Assembly: GCA_947579665.1 (NCBI GenBank)
Contig: OX388349.1
Location: 76,636,841-76,700,840 of the forward strand
Source of the DNA: Sympetrum striolatum
Lineage: Eukaryota; Arthropoda; Insecta; Odonata; Libellulidae
Reading direction: 5' to 3'
DNA length: 64,000 bases
Each line of letters begins with the position of its first letter. Positions within the stretch are counted from its first letter, which is position 1. This document shows, in pieces, positions 23,912-35,589 of this stretch. The notes beneath the pieces are model-generated. The model did not search any database and was not told where the DNA came from. It saw only the letters and a program-made list of their open reading frames with translations. Made by a program: the position numbers and the translations under genes.

Positions 23912-25719
23912 CTGAAGTTAAACACAATGAAGGAGAGTAAATATTCGATGGCTGATGATGGGCACTCCTTTCTTAATGGATTGCTCCACCTACCCTCTGC
24001 TTAATGTCGCTCTGCACTTTAGAACTTAACTCAGGGTCAGCTGAAGTTTTCCGCATGCCTTCAATGAATGCAAGGATGTTTTAATCCGCGAAGTTAATTC
24101 CTCCTTAATTGGATTAGCGAATTGTTAAGACTAACTTCTGTATTTCTGAGAGGATCGAAGTTAGCAATTGTAATAGTAAGTTTAATTCCAGTCGGTGGCA
24201 TTAGAGATCCCCTTCCCCTTTTTGGAGGAAGTTAAGAGCAATACACATTTCAGTTTTGTTCACTGAAATTTTATGGCTATCCTTGAGGCTGATTTTTTCA
24301 TTATTTTAAAGCAGTTATTCGCATTAGTACCAATTTATATATTTCTCCTATTTCAGATCAGATCTGACACGATCAAAACAAGCTTCTTTAGTGCTATAGA
24401 AAATAAATATGAAATTTCGACGAAGGATTTGTAAATTCGGCGCATAAAACTGACAATACGACACACCATCCAAAATAAGTCCGTGGGTTTGAGATTCCTT
24501 CGTTTTACTTCCTAGCATCGAGATGTTTAATTTGATACTGAGGCCGCCCGAAAAGCTTATTTCATATATATACGACTGAATTTGAAATCTGCTGTTTATT
24601 TTCTTTCTTAGTGAAATACATATATGACGTTAAGTTTTTACGTATAGCTGGTGATTTCAACTGCAACCGCAATATAATAGAGATATTCTTGGATATACAA
24701 TAGGAAGACTATTTCGTGCAATTACTGCGTAAAAAAAGATATAATTTCAAGAAAAGGTTTAACCAAAGAAGACTCTTAAACCGAGTTTTGAGTTTTGAAA
24801 TATGTGTATAGCTTATTACAAGATTGTGCTATTTATAACTTTGGGAACTGAAGGTTCCAGAATCGAAATTAGGCAATATTTATTTAAGTACTCTAAATCC
24901 CCCTCCACTCACTAAATTTAAAAACTGTTCATTATTGCGGTATAGCTATGATAAATCAGTTTGATTTTGATGAAAATGAGAGCTGTGTCAAGAAGGTATT
25001 GAGAAGAAGTAGTGATCCTAATATTGGTGTACTGTACATTTATTGAGGACATTTCTAAAATTTATCTATCAAGAACGTCACCGTATTGCTACTTGAAGTT
25101 ACTCCAGCCAAGTACAATAATTGAATAAAAGCTATGTTAAATCATTAAAATGGTAATTTAGTTTCAATTAAAATTATACAATGATTGAAAGATTATCAAT
25201 ATTTTAATTGAAATGAACACGCAATACGAAAAATGTCGACTAAAAATATTTGAGATAGTAAATGAGTATTTTTGCAGTGAGGATATTTTGCAATTAATAA
25301 TAGCGCTTTAGTAAGAACATCCAGGAGGTAAAAGGGAGTTTAAATTAACATCCAACCGCATGTATGAATATAAGTATGCTCTTCTTTCGTGAGGGCTATT
25401 ACAGGTTAGTAAAGACCTATTCCTTATCTGTATATATTCCTGTACTTGATTGCATGTTCAATTAAATCATAAGAAGTAAAGGAACTACTGAAAGTAAGGT
25501 TTTGCTAAAATTTATATTTCTGTTCTAGAAGAATTAAGCTAAATAAATTTTACATACATTAATATTCATGGATTGATTTACAATGAGAGCATATATTTTC
25601 CTGCCATAAATAAAAGGTATTTAGATTCAAAAGTATTTTAAGTAAAATCGTATTTCCTAGAATTTAATGCGTGGCAGAAATAAGCCTTTGCATGCAATAT
25701 ATTGTTCGAGTTTCTCAAG
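23912..25719. other. AT-rich DNA without a supported gene
   Basis: Strongly AT-rich throughout. I see no coding, RNA or repeat signal. Confidence 0.65.
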
Positions 25720-25925
25720 AAAAGACGCAACGAATCGGCATCTGTCGTCTAAGTGTTCGTCTTCTAAGTGTGCGTGTGTTCCATCCGTTTCTGAGAGCGT
25801 GCACTCCGAAACCGAGACACGGTTCCACACTTCCACTCGACGGTGTCTGCGGTTGGCCGCGGCCAAGTTATTGGCGGGATTATGTCAGGGCGGGCGGAGA
25901 AGGGCCGGCGGAGATGTCGTGAAAA
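25720..25925. promoter_or_regulatory. CpG-rich islet, possible promoter or regulatory element
   Basis: About twenty CpG dinucleotides lie within some 200 bases, set in sequence that is otherwise very AT-rich. The 3' half includes GGCCGCGGCC and several GGGCGG-like, GC-box motifs. A minus-strand frame here (25657-25866) is G-rich at first codon positions, but it has no ATG and no donor, so an exon is not supported. A promoter, first non-coding exon or enhancer is the more likely reading. No TATA box or initiator stands out. Confidence 0.35.
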
Positions 25926-28900
25926 GGAAAAGGAGAGCTCGAAACAAAATCACGAGTTTATGCTTCATTTTTTCCTCGTAAAAGCTTCGTCACCAGACGC
26001 TTGAGTTTCCGGGAATCACGAATCCATTTTGATGCGTTTTCTTCTTCCGCGATTCCAACCATTCTTTCAACATTTTATGCATTTTCATTTTTGTGGGTTA
26101 TGATCTTATTTTCGTAAAGAGAGCGTACGCTTTTCCGCAACCAACATTTGCTTCGGTTCTGAATATTTATTAGCTGCTTTTTTATCGGAGTTATTTTCAT
26201 CATTCGAGAGGAATAGCGTTCGGAATCAAATAAGCATACTAACATACGGCTTAAATGTATAAATCTAAACTTCACTACTATCGAGATGTTATGGAAGGAT
26301 TGTTTAGTGTTTGAAACTATTGGAAATTAGTATAGATTAAGGAAAATAGAGTTTGGAAGATCAAACAAAATACTATTCGAGCTTAAATCGGTATGTAGAC
26401 CATAGGCCTCTTGGTACTCCAAAATATGCATCAATATGATAAATTATAAGATTTTCAGAAACGTAAACGAAGACTTTTATTTGTTCTTCTTAGAAATCAA
26501 AGCACCTATTTCCATTGACATTCAACATTTTTCTCTCATATTTTCTTCTGGACAGATCCATAACCCAAACAATTTGTGCTCTACAAATTTATAAATAAAG
26601 CGTGGTCGGAAACTCCTTCACGAGACCTTTTTAATAAATATACGTTTGCATCAATGGCAACTAATTCATGTGAAACATACTAATTCTCAAAAAGTTAGGA
26701 GTCAGGAAGTTAAATATACGAGGGCTATGCAAGCGCAGATTTGTTTTACTCCGATGAGTAGCCTTTGCTCTATAGGGAGATCAGCAAGAACTCGAACAAT
26801 GCGATTTATTCTTTCAAATAACTTAAATTTAAGACACGAATCTAATTATGTTACTAGTTGTAAGTAGAACTAGATAGAATTTTCTTGGCGTAATACACAA
26901 GGCTGGGAGAGAGAATTATTATAAAAAGTGCATCATTTCAGAAAGCGAAAAGAAATCCAACGCCTGACAAGGCTAGACTAGGTTTTCCACCTCATGTTTG
27001 GAGATAATTAAATTCAAGTCCGAACTTCTCATAAAGGTTGAAATCCTTGTCAACATGACGTGAAAGCCTATTTTCCCCGTATTCCTTGCTTCAACTGAAA
27101 ACAACATTCAAGAATATTTCTTAATAAACAATAGAAAGATAATTAACGCTCGGCTAAGGCATTTATTCGAACAAAATATAAGTGGATGTCCGCATGAAAT
27201 TCATAGTCTATTTTGAGAAGTTAAATTAGATGCCAAACCGCAGAATTTTATCATCTTTCTTGCTTTATGAAAGCTTTCTATCGTTTGGTTAACTAAAGGA
27301 CGTACATTGAAGTAGCGAGTTGAGAGCGAAACAAAACGGATTTGATGTTAGTGTAATGGGTGTTAAATACATTCCAGTTAGACATTGGGAATTTCTGCTG
27401 CAAAAATATGTTAATTCCATTTCAACCATAGGAACAGGAAACGGATTCTAGATTTAAAGTAAATATATGTGGGATACATTTGAAGGTGAGTGTACAAGAA
27501 GAATCACTTATTTCATGGCTAAGCTCACTGCGATTAACGAGGTTTATAATCACATTCCATTACTGCTTGCGAGGAGTTTGGTTCTGAAATTTTCTGTTGA
27601 GTTGACTGGTTTATTTTTATCCTATTTTGCACAGCTTTTTAAGATAGGCGGATGGAAATTAGAGAAACGTTGAGTTTAGAATTAATTGTAACGATATAAT
27701 GAATCATTTAAGCAGCTAAATTATATTTCTTTCCCGCAGTATTCATGCAGAGCATGATTTTGAAATTTTTAAATCAGATACACGAAAAGAGGTTGCGTAG
27801 CAGCGGGAGAATGGAAGAGGTGACGCAGACGAAGAAAATGGGAAAGGCGTGAGAAGAAGAGGGAGGAAATGGGAAATCCGTGGGTTTAACACAAGTGGAA
27901 AAAAGTGTGGAGACAAAAAAGCAACGATTGGCGCGTCCGAAATATCGTGATTTCGATGCGTTTCTGTTTCGATGGGCGCCAAACACGCGACGAGACCTTT
28001 TTATTTTTTAAATCCCTCCAATTTCCGGGAGTGTCGATTGCAATTGCCGTTTATTATATCGCTTCCTAATTTTCTTTATTTTTGGTGCAATGCTATCCGG
28101 ATTCCACTCTCTTTCCTCTCCATTACGTACTTCTCAGTGGTGCCATCTACCATCAGGATGCAATGGGAAAGAGAACAAATCTAAATTTTACGCAAAATAA
28201 AGTTTATGTTCTGAATTCATAGAGAGAATCTGCAAGTGAAATTTGGACCCGTCACAGCGTTCGAATTTAGTTGATCTTTCATAATATGTTCGCCATGATG
28301 AAATGGAACGTTACATATCAACGCAGGGAGTACTTGGAAAGAAAGAAGAAGCATTTTTTCAGCATTAGTTTACCAGTTTGTTATGTTGAGCCGAACTAAA
28401 CTCTTTTTTTCCGTTTAAGGAATTTTGCAGAGGGAATATGATTCAATATTAGTCCGATTTTCAAAGGTTTATAATTTTGATGTATGCTAAACAATCCCTT
28501 GTCTCGTTCATCATTTAGTATGATTTTGTAAACATTTACATTGCAATAAAAAGCAACATCCGGATGATATTATAACAAAACATTCATATTTTACAACGAA
28601 AGCTCGAGAATTTCATGACATTATGATTAAACAAATCGAAAGTTGAATCATATAAAAGGTTAATGTTCCTGCTTAGCTATCTCCTTGTTTGATTTTAACA
28701 TTTATTTTCAAATTCTCAATAAATTTAATAAAAAGTCAAGGCATAGGTCCGAGAATTTCCTCCTAATCAACTCACATTAAAAAAAAAAGAAATGAATTGT
28801 AATTTATAAAAACTTCAGGCAATCAATCCTGATAAATTTGTGCAGATTATTTGTTTTATCGGAGGAATCGTACGAATATTCGTTTATTTACTGAATTCTA

Positions 28901-31447
28901 ATGAATCTCATTACAGAGAAATTCATTCAGTGGATTATTCTGCAGTAATGGAGATAGAATTAATTCTAATTTGTGCTGATTAGACGACTTGCAAACACTG
29001 ATTATCGCGAATTCTTCTCCCGCAAATTCGTTTGCATTTAATCCCATAATTAAATAATGTCAGGAAAATACTCTTATTTAATCAGGCCAATGCAAATGCA
29101 ATAAAACAAATATATAATGCTTTATTTATATTCTGTGATACGTAACTTATTTACGGTTGCATCCATCGCTGCGGTGTTAGTTAGCTCTCTTGTGTCCACA
29201 TCACTATTGAAATTGATTCATTCCTAAATAATTTATGTAAATATTTTCTCAAATTTACGAGTATATATCGTAGTATACCCGTAGTATATTAATATTGCCA
29301 AACTGTTTGTTTCCACTACATCAGAATGGAGAAGAATAAATCTTTAATCTCTATTTTCGAGTGTTCTTAGTTGTTTTATTAATGCTCTTAAGTTTCGATA
29401 AATTCTGCATTAAATGCATTCTTCATGCCTTTTTAGCTACCACGGAAAGTGTTAATCACTGGGTTATTGTGATTAACTTATTTTATTCTTTGGGGAAGGC
29501 ACGGATGAATTACATAAATTCACACTCAACCGCTGACTCCGTATGCCTTTTCCAAAGTTTTATGAACTATTTTAACCGTAGAGGGTTTGAGGATACAATC
29601 CAACAGTTAATTTGATATCTTAACAGGAATAAATCTCATAGTATTAAATAAATGCACTCAAAACATTGGGTGAAGTATCTATTTTAAAATAATTTTTACA
29701 CTGTACTAACGATGTTAATATAGCATTATATAATGTTACATAATAATCTTATTATTTCCAAAAATATAAATTTACGGTGTTTGATAAGGAAACAAAGCCA
29801 GATATGCATAAGTTCCCAAGGAAAAATAAACAAGAAAAATTTAAAATCTCTGCTATAATATTCATGAGAGTCTTTACAGTCGAAGACTATTGTATCGTCC
29901 TACTACGTGGTATTGTTCACAACTCTTCCTCATTGAGGCATTGGCCATACAAAGTAGTGAAAAAAATAGACGTCTTTTTAAGGATAACTCGAGCAAAAGG
30001 ATGAAATACATAAAGGATGTAACTTTACAAGTAAAGTTGGACACCAACATGCGTCCTCAAGGAGACGCAAACTTTAAAAAGTCATTTATTTGTTTCTATC
30101 GGAAAAATATTTCCTCCTTGGAGATTAAATTACTTTCTTAGCGAAGCAGATCAAATTGAAACCATTGTAAGCCTTATGGTTTTTGTTGAGGTTCTGAGGG
30201 ATCAGGTGAAAGCACTGCGTTGGGATAAGAAAACAGCTTAAATGAATTTCAAGTCGCTACCTGAACAATTTAGAGAAATTTCTCCGTTTTAGAAAAGAGG
30301 ATATCTATACTTCCATGCGTAAGTGGAAGAATGGAGTACAGAGGATATTTCGAGAACAGTTACTTCCTAATGAAAGATATTACCGATTTCTCCATCGAAT
30401 CGAAAAAAAGATCTTTTTATAATCTTCCACTTCTCGTGAAAATCTATTCCAGATTCTTTTTTCCGTTTACCCAACAAAGGCTTCGATGGCTGAGAGATTC
30501 AAAGAGTTTCTTGCGTTGGAAAAAAGAGGACTTTTCGACACTCCAGACAACTTGTTCCGCCATCATTTGGTCCATCCTTCCTCGTTCATCCATTTCTCTT
30601 TGCTTTCACTTTTATTTCCTTTCGGAAAGAGCGATCCAATGCGCCTTTTTTCCCTCACGCTTTCGCAATTTGGTTTCGCGACGTAAAACTCCGTCGTGAT
30701 TTTTTTGGGCGTCGGAACGGGGCTCGACGGAGAACGGCTCGATTAGAAATCAAATCGATTGAAAATGGAAACTCTCCGTTCCAAAGGGGGCCTTTGGAAG
30801 ACTTTTCCCGGATTCTTTTAATGCTGATACCCAATCCTTTTCACGAGTTTTCCTCCTCTAGGGCTGGATTGTAATCTGAGGATAATTTTCTCCATTAATC
30901 CCATTGCTCCGCTGTATTTCATGCTATATAATTATACGTTACTGTGATTCCAGCCCTTTCCTCGAAGGGACCCATGTTACCAAAGAAGAACCCGGAAATA
31001 ATTAAAAGAACTTTTTATGTGATATTTATGGCTTACCGTGGACCAAACACAGTTCTAAAAATACTTTCCTCTAAAACTGCGCAAACGAAATTTCCATGGG
31101 TGGACATTTTCGAGTACCATTTTTATCAAATCAAATTTTTATCCCAAACTAATGTTAAATGAATTAGATTGGGAAAGTTTAGAAGAGCGGAGACCAAAGA
31201 AAAGGCTAGCTATATATTTAAATGTGTACAAAGAAGTTATATCGATAGAGGAATTATCAAACAAAGTCACTATGGAAAAATTTCATGGCAGAAAAGACAA
31301 GAGAATTAAAGTTTAATTAATAAAACGGTGAACAAACGTTAGTAAATTCTCCATTCTAAATCGTGCTGTTACTGTTTGGTATAATTTTCCTGCAGGAGTC
31401 TTGGAGCGCTTCCCAAAACATCAGAGGGAGTTTGTGAAAACACTGAC
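25926..31447. other. AT-rich DNA without a supported gene
   Basis: A purine-rich patch lies at 27780-27910 and a GC-richer patch at 30480-30800. The latter is open in several frames without a credible exon. The minus-strand frame of the 31.5 kb exon candidate continues into 31356-31447. Otherwise AT-rich and featureless. Confidence 0.6.
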
Positions 31448-31555
31448 TTGACGTTGACGAGTACAGTTGGAGTATGGGATTGCCTGGTAGGGTGATGTAC
31501 TGTGGGGACTTGTCTCCGGGACCGCTATGGTAGCCGTGAAGGCCTACTGGGAACC
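31448..31555 (-). CDS. Candidate exon, unknown protein (phase 1-1, or terminal)
   Basis: A probable coding exon on the minus strand; the protein is not recognised. It is 108 bp at about 56% GC, while the DNA on either side is roughly one-third GC. The acceptor ends TTTTTTCAG just above 31555. The best donor is CAA|GTCAGT, which is acceptable but not strong because of the C at +3. With this donor both phases are 1, and it would join the exon at 18534-18650 in frame. If the donor is not used, the frame runs on to a TAG at 31356-31358 and this becomes a terminal exon of 200 bp. The peptide begins FPVGLHGYHSGPGDKSPQYI and continues TLPGNPILQLYSSTS. It is Pro/Gly/Ser-rich with tyrosines, with no membrane segment or enzyme motif. 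I cannot assign a family. Confidence 0.42.
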
Positions 31556-32379
31556 CTGAAAAAACTTGTATTACGAAGGAAGGGAAGTATTTGATAACTT
31601 TTTGATCGTGTAAATTTTTGTATATAAAAAATGTACAGATAGGATATATGTATATATGAATAAAATATGTAATATGTGTTGCCATCGGACGATTTGTCCA
31701 TTTGTGACATTTTTGTAATAGTAATGATAATAAAATCAGCAATGATAGGCTGCTCACAGGAGTGGGGAAATTCTTCGTAAGAAAGCCAAACAAGAAAATG
31801 ATAGGGTCCATTGCAGTTATCGGAATTCACTGTTATCTACGTACAAATAAGTTGAAAAACGGAATTGTAAGAAGAAAAATTAATTAAAATCTAAAAAAAC
31901 CTATAATAATAATAATGAAACGACTTTAAAAATACGAGATTTTTTTAAATGCCTCCTCTTGCCTCTAAACCTCATCCCATAAATCATGTAAAATTAAAAA
32001 AGGGATAGATTGATAAGCACACAAAAGAAAACCACTTTTAGGGTTTAAGAAGTATGCACTTAGGATTATATGCATCTCAGTAGGAAAACGATTTTCTTTA
32101 GTTATATTCTCATGAAGCAAATGAAATATTTTTCGTTTATATTTCACTGATTAGTTTAGATGAAAGACTGGAAAATAAAATAATTGAAATCAATTTTTAT
32201 AAGCAAATGTAGAGAAGAACTTCGATTCCCCACGTTCTAACCTATTGAAGTCGAATTAGGTTCATTCTAATTCGTAATTAATATGATTTCGTAGAACCCT
32301 TCTTAATATATATTCCTTTCGTAATTTCTATGTGATTGTACACCCATTTTTCTGAATAGTCATCCCGGGCGCTCATACA
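31556..32379. other. AT-rich DNA (presumed intron)
   Basis: Very AT-rich sequence above the 31.5 kb exon candidate. The minus-strand frame extends through the acceptor, but composition drops to background there, which supports an intron. Confidence 0.5.
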
Positions 32380-32990
32380 ATCATTTCTGCTAAACAGTTG
32401 ACCGTTGCGAAGGAGCGATTCGACGCCACACCAAATGCTCAAAGTGTTAACTGATTCGTTCCGACGAAACGTCAAAGCGCAAATTCAGCAATTTGACGCA
32501 ACGATTCGATTATCGTCACGCGAAGTGTAATCCGCGCGGATCCGACCTTTGAATTAGCGCAATCAAAATTCAACGGTCTTATTAAAAGTCGTTAAATATA
32601 GATACTCGGACTGATTAGTCAAAGGCAAGAGATCAAAAGGGAAAAAAAGAAGAGCGACATGCGGCAGCGCGGTGTAAACACTTCGGATAAGCCGAGAATT
32701 AACAAAGAAGAGGTACTCGATGATGAAATTCATTTGCTGGCAAGGTAAAGCACCTACGGGAATAGTTCTTTAGCTGGGGCGGATGGAAGATCCCTATTGG
32801 CTGGGGAGAAAGGGGGAGGGGAGAGGGGAGGAGGGGAGAGGGGGAGGATGGAAATTGGAGCGAGTAATGAGTGGGATTTGGTGTTCAAGCGAAACGAGTA
32901 ATTGCCAATCGGGGTTTAATTCTGCCTCCCCCGAGGTGCTAAAAAGGCCTAAAGAAAAGGTTATCGCTCGTTAATTCCACCGTTAATTCC
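32380..32990. promoter_or_regulatory. CpG-rich, motif-rich block, candidate enhancer
   Basis: About 600 bases with many CpGs and no open frame of note. Motifs include GACCTTTGA (nuclear-receptor half-site type) at 32546-32554, TCAAAGG and GATCAAAAGG (TCF/LEF-like) at about 32618-32640, and the forkhead core TGTAAACA at 32672-32679. A GCGCGG stretch lies near 32535. The density of sites and the compositional contrast suggest a cis-regulatory element. Single motifs of this length are common by chance, so this is an inference. Confidence 0.3.
32803..32850 (+). repeat. G-rich purine tract, G-quadruplex-capable
   Basis: Six runs of four or five Gs, separated by one to five purines, with no pyrimidine over most of the tract. 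It satisfies the usual G3+N1-7 quadruplex pattern more than once. As a polypurine stretch it could also form a triplex. Confidence 0.8.
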
Positions 32991-33968
32991 ATTGATGTGT
33001 CAACCTGGGTGCTCGACTCCCTAAATTTAGGGAAATATTCGAATTGTTTGGGAGTGAAATTGGATTCGGAGAAAAAGGACGATTCCTTTGATATTACTCT
33101 CCTACGAAATAAATTCCGCGTTAGAGACGAATGGAAATCATATTCTGCAGTTTAGGCTTTGTCGTGCGCTACTTAGTTCAGGCTTCCTAAGGATCCAAGA
33201 TTAAAATCGTTCCATTCCGAAGATATCGTATGATGCATCTGCTTGCGTAATTAAAGTAGCTAGGAGCAATACAAATCGTGAATGGAAGATTTTGAAAACA
33301 GGGTTCAATGAGAGTACTTCCCCAATATAAGATCAGGAATCTCGTTTGATCATAATGATATTCAGGACAACTTACATTAAAACAACAGAAAGTTGCAGAA
33401 TCGGTTACGTTTACGTGAAAAATTAGATTCAGTCAAGAATTTGGAACACTTTAAATTTTGGGAAATTGAGACTGAGAAAGGGAAAAGATATTAAAATGCA
33501 GAACCTAATTATGGATTTAATGACCTCAGTGCTGAATTTGTGAGCGTTATTTCATGGGTTAAGGGAAGATTGGCGCTTCTCAAAGATCAGGACGGCTTAA
33601 ATCCTTTTCAAGTAGGTATTAAAAAAATGTACTTAAAATTTCCATAATCAAAGAACAATTTTAGAACATCACACCGTTAAATAAAAGAGTTTGGAGATAT
33701 TTGCGCAATCTTTGTTTTTCATGAAATAATTAGCCAATTACAGCGATAATAATATCATTTACATGCTGAGGGATGTAGCGATGGACTAGCACATCTTTTA
33801 AAAATACCAGTATCCTTGCCTCAAAGATAACCCACATTCAGGAACCGATTCAACCAAAATCAGGAGACTAAATATTTATAGAATTAACAAAGTCAGCAAT
33901 TAACGAATCTGAGTTCAATTTTTGAACTTATCACTGATGTAACCATCCTATTCAATTAATGCTAGTTA
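32991..33968. other. AT-rich DNA without a supported gene
   Basis: Ordinary AT-rich flank between the candidate enhancer and the foldback element. I see no gene or repeat. Confidence 0.6.
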
Positions 33969-34104
33969 CTTTCTCCTTATACGTAGTATAGAGAAAGTAT
34001 TTTATTCGCAAAAAATTTCGACCTCCAGATTTCGACGAAAATAGATGTTTTGGGGACCACAAAGTTAGTTTTCGCTATTTTCCCGAACATGGCTGTCTGT
34101 TGTC

Positions 34105-34130
34105 TGTGTGTGTGTGTGTGTCTGTCTGTC
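34105..34130 (+). repeat. (TG)n(TCTG)n microsatellite in left arm
   Basis: Eight TG units followed by TCTG units. The right arm has no such tract at the matching place (about 36130), so it expanded in this arm or was lost from the other. Confidence 0.85.
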
Positions 34131-34252
34131 TATGGTTAAAATGTTTGTGGGCGCTCTATCTTAAAAAGTCATTATGCGATCATGTTCAAAATTCTTATCT
34201 AGAATTTTCCTAACAATGCAAAAAGTTGATTAGTTTTTCGTAAATATCTCTA

Positions 34253-34612
34253 AACCGGAAGTTGTGGTTTATCCGAAACAAACTTTTGTTTCTTAAATAT
34301 CTCTGTAAAAATGCAATATAGGTATATACATTTACACACAAAGGTTGTAGATAATGTACTTTACTACAACTTTTGTATAAAACTTTTTTTCGTAACTCTG
34401 ATTGTTTAGGAGTTATTCTTCAATAATGGTTAACCGGAAGTTGTTGTTTACCCAGAAATGGAAGTTTTTCATACATATCTCTGTCAGAATGCAATTTAGG
34501 TACATAAATTATGTACCAAAGTTATAGATAATGTTTTTCACTACAAATGTTGCATGAAACATTTTCCTCTAACACTCATTGTTTTGGAGATATTTATATA
34601 TTACCGGCATAG
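34253..34612 (+). repeat. Two tandem units of about 180 bp in the left arm
   Basis: Both units begin AACCGGAAGTTG (34253 and 34432, a spacing of 179). Both contain ATATCTCTGT, a GCAATnTAGG-like stretch and a conserved TAGATAATGT. The units have diverged from each other more than from their partners in the right arm. Confidence 0.75.
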
Positions 34613-34826
34613 GCTTCTGTTTTCAATAAATACGGAGAAAGTCATGTGTTGGCCACATCAGATTTTTTTTATTCAAACACACGATTACTTATAAAAATGA
34701 ATCCATTGGATTCACTCGTTGTCATTTCTTTAAATTTATACTAATCCATCCCGATCGCACTTTTTGGTTCGAAGTCACAATAAGGTAAGGGCAAGGCATT
34801 AACAACATCTAGAAGAGGGTAAGGTA

Positions 34827-35183
34827 TTGTCGGTCGCGAAATCGGACGCCGACTTGGGAATCTCCTCCTTGGTCCTCTGGCAGCGGAGAAGCACAACTGC
34901 AGAGGGCGTGAGAAGTGCGCATCTGTCTGTACCAGACCAATCCGGTAAAAATGGATTGTTTCACTCGGAGGCAGAAGTCCTTTACAAGATTAATCAGTTT
35001 CTCTTCCCCGGATTATTCCGAGCCGCTTTCCCTGCAGAAGCAATTATACTCTGTTTTGGCGAAGTTTCTCAAGAAAAGGACGTTCCTCGGCTTCACTTCC
35101 AACCGACAAACGACGAGCGGAAAGCGGGAGCTCGAAGTGGAGAGAGAGGGAAGATAATAGAAAAGAGAGGAAAACCGGATTGA
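34827..35183 (+). CDS. Coding-like open frame in the centre of the foldback element
   Basis: A 118-codon open frame, beginning at TTG after a stop, with no early ATG. By hand count a little over a third of codons start with G, and third positions in the first part are mostly G or C. Real coding sequence often looks like this, but so can any GC-rich island. The peptide contains LFPGLFRAAFPAEAIILCFG, which is mildly hydrophobic, and ends in a charged, Arg/Lys/Glu-rich tail. No transposase or other family is recognised. It could be an exon of a captured gene, a decayed element gene, or chance. It sits between the two arms, so it would be the cargo if this is a mobile element. Confidence 0.2.
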   Translation: MSVAKSDADLGISSLVLWQRRSTTAEGVRSAHLSVPDQSGKNGLFHSEAEVLYKINQFLFPGLFRAAFPAEAIILCFGEVSQEKDVPRLHFQPTNDERKAGARSGERGKIIEKRGKPD

Positions 35184-35589
35184 GGAGAACTTTGGATGAA
35201 AGGGTATGAGAGGGAGAGACGGGAGAAGAAGTTCGGGAGAGAGAAATTACAATAAACTGAAAATAGAAAATTATATCGCTGATATGGGGATGGGGACGAC
35301 GAAGTAGATGCTTTTAAGTTGGAGTACTTCAACATTACAGAGGAAAATGAGGGAAAGAAATTTGTCTGAATGAGTTAGTGATGAAGAGGAAACTGTTTTT
35401 CGGCTTCTGTGAGGAAAACGGGAATGCAGAAGGAGGAAAATAGGAGGAAGGGAGAGAAAAATTAGGATATTATACGGGCATAAATTTTAAATCAATGAAT
35501 AGGATAGGATAGAACACAATAATGACTGTGGAATAGTGATAATATGAGAAAGAAGATGCTAAATAATAAAATAAGGTTTATAGAAAAAT

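Larger units (their letters stand above)
33969..34663 (+). repeat. Left arm of the foldback element
   Basis: It matches the reverse complement of 35590-36258 from CTTTCTCC at the outer end to CCACATCAGAT at the inner end. It differs from the other arm mainly by a (TG)n(TCTG)n expansion at 34105-34130, which the right arm lacks. Confidence 0.85.
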
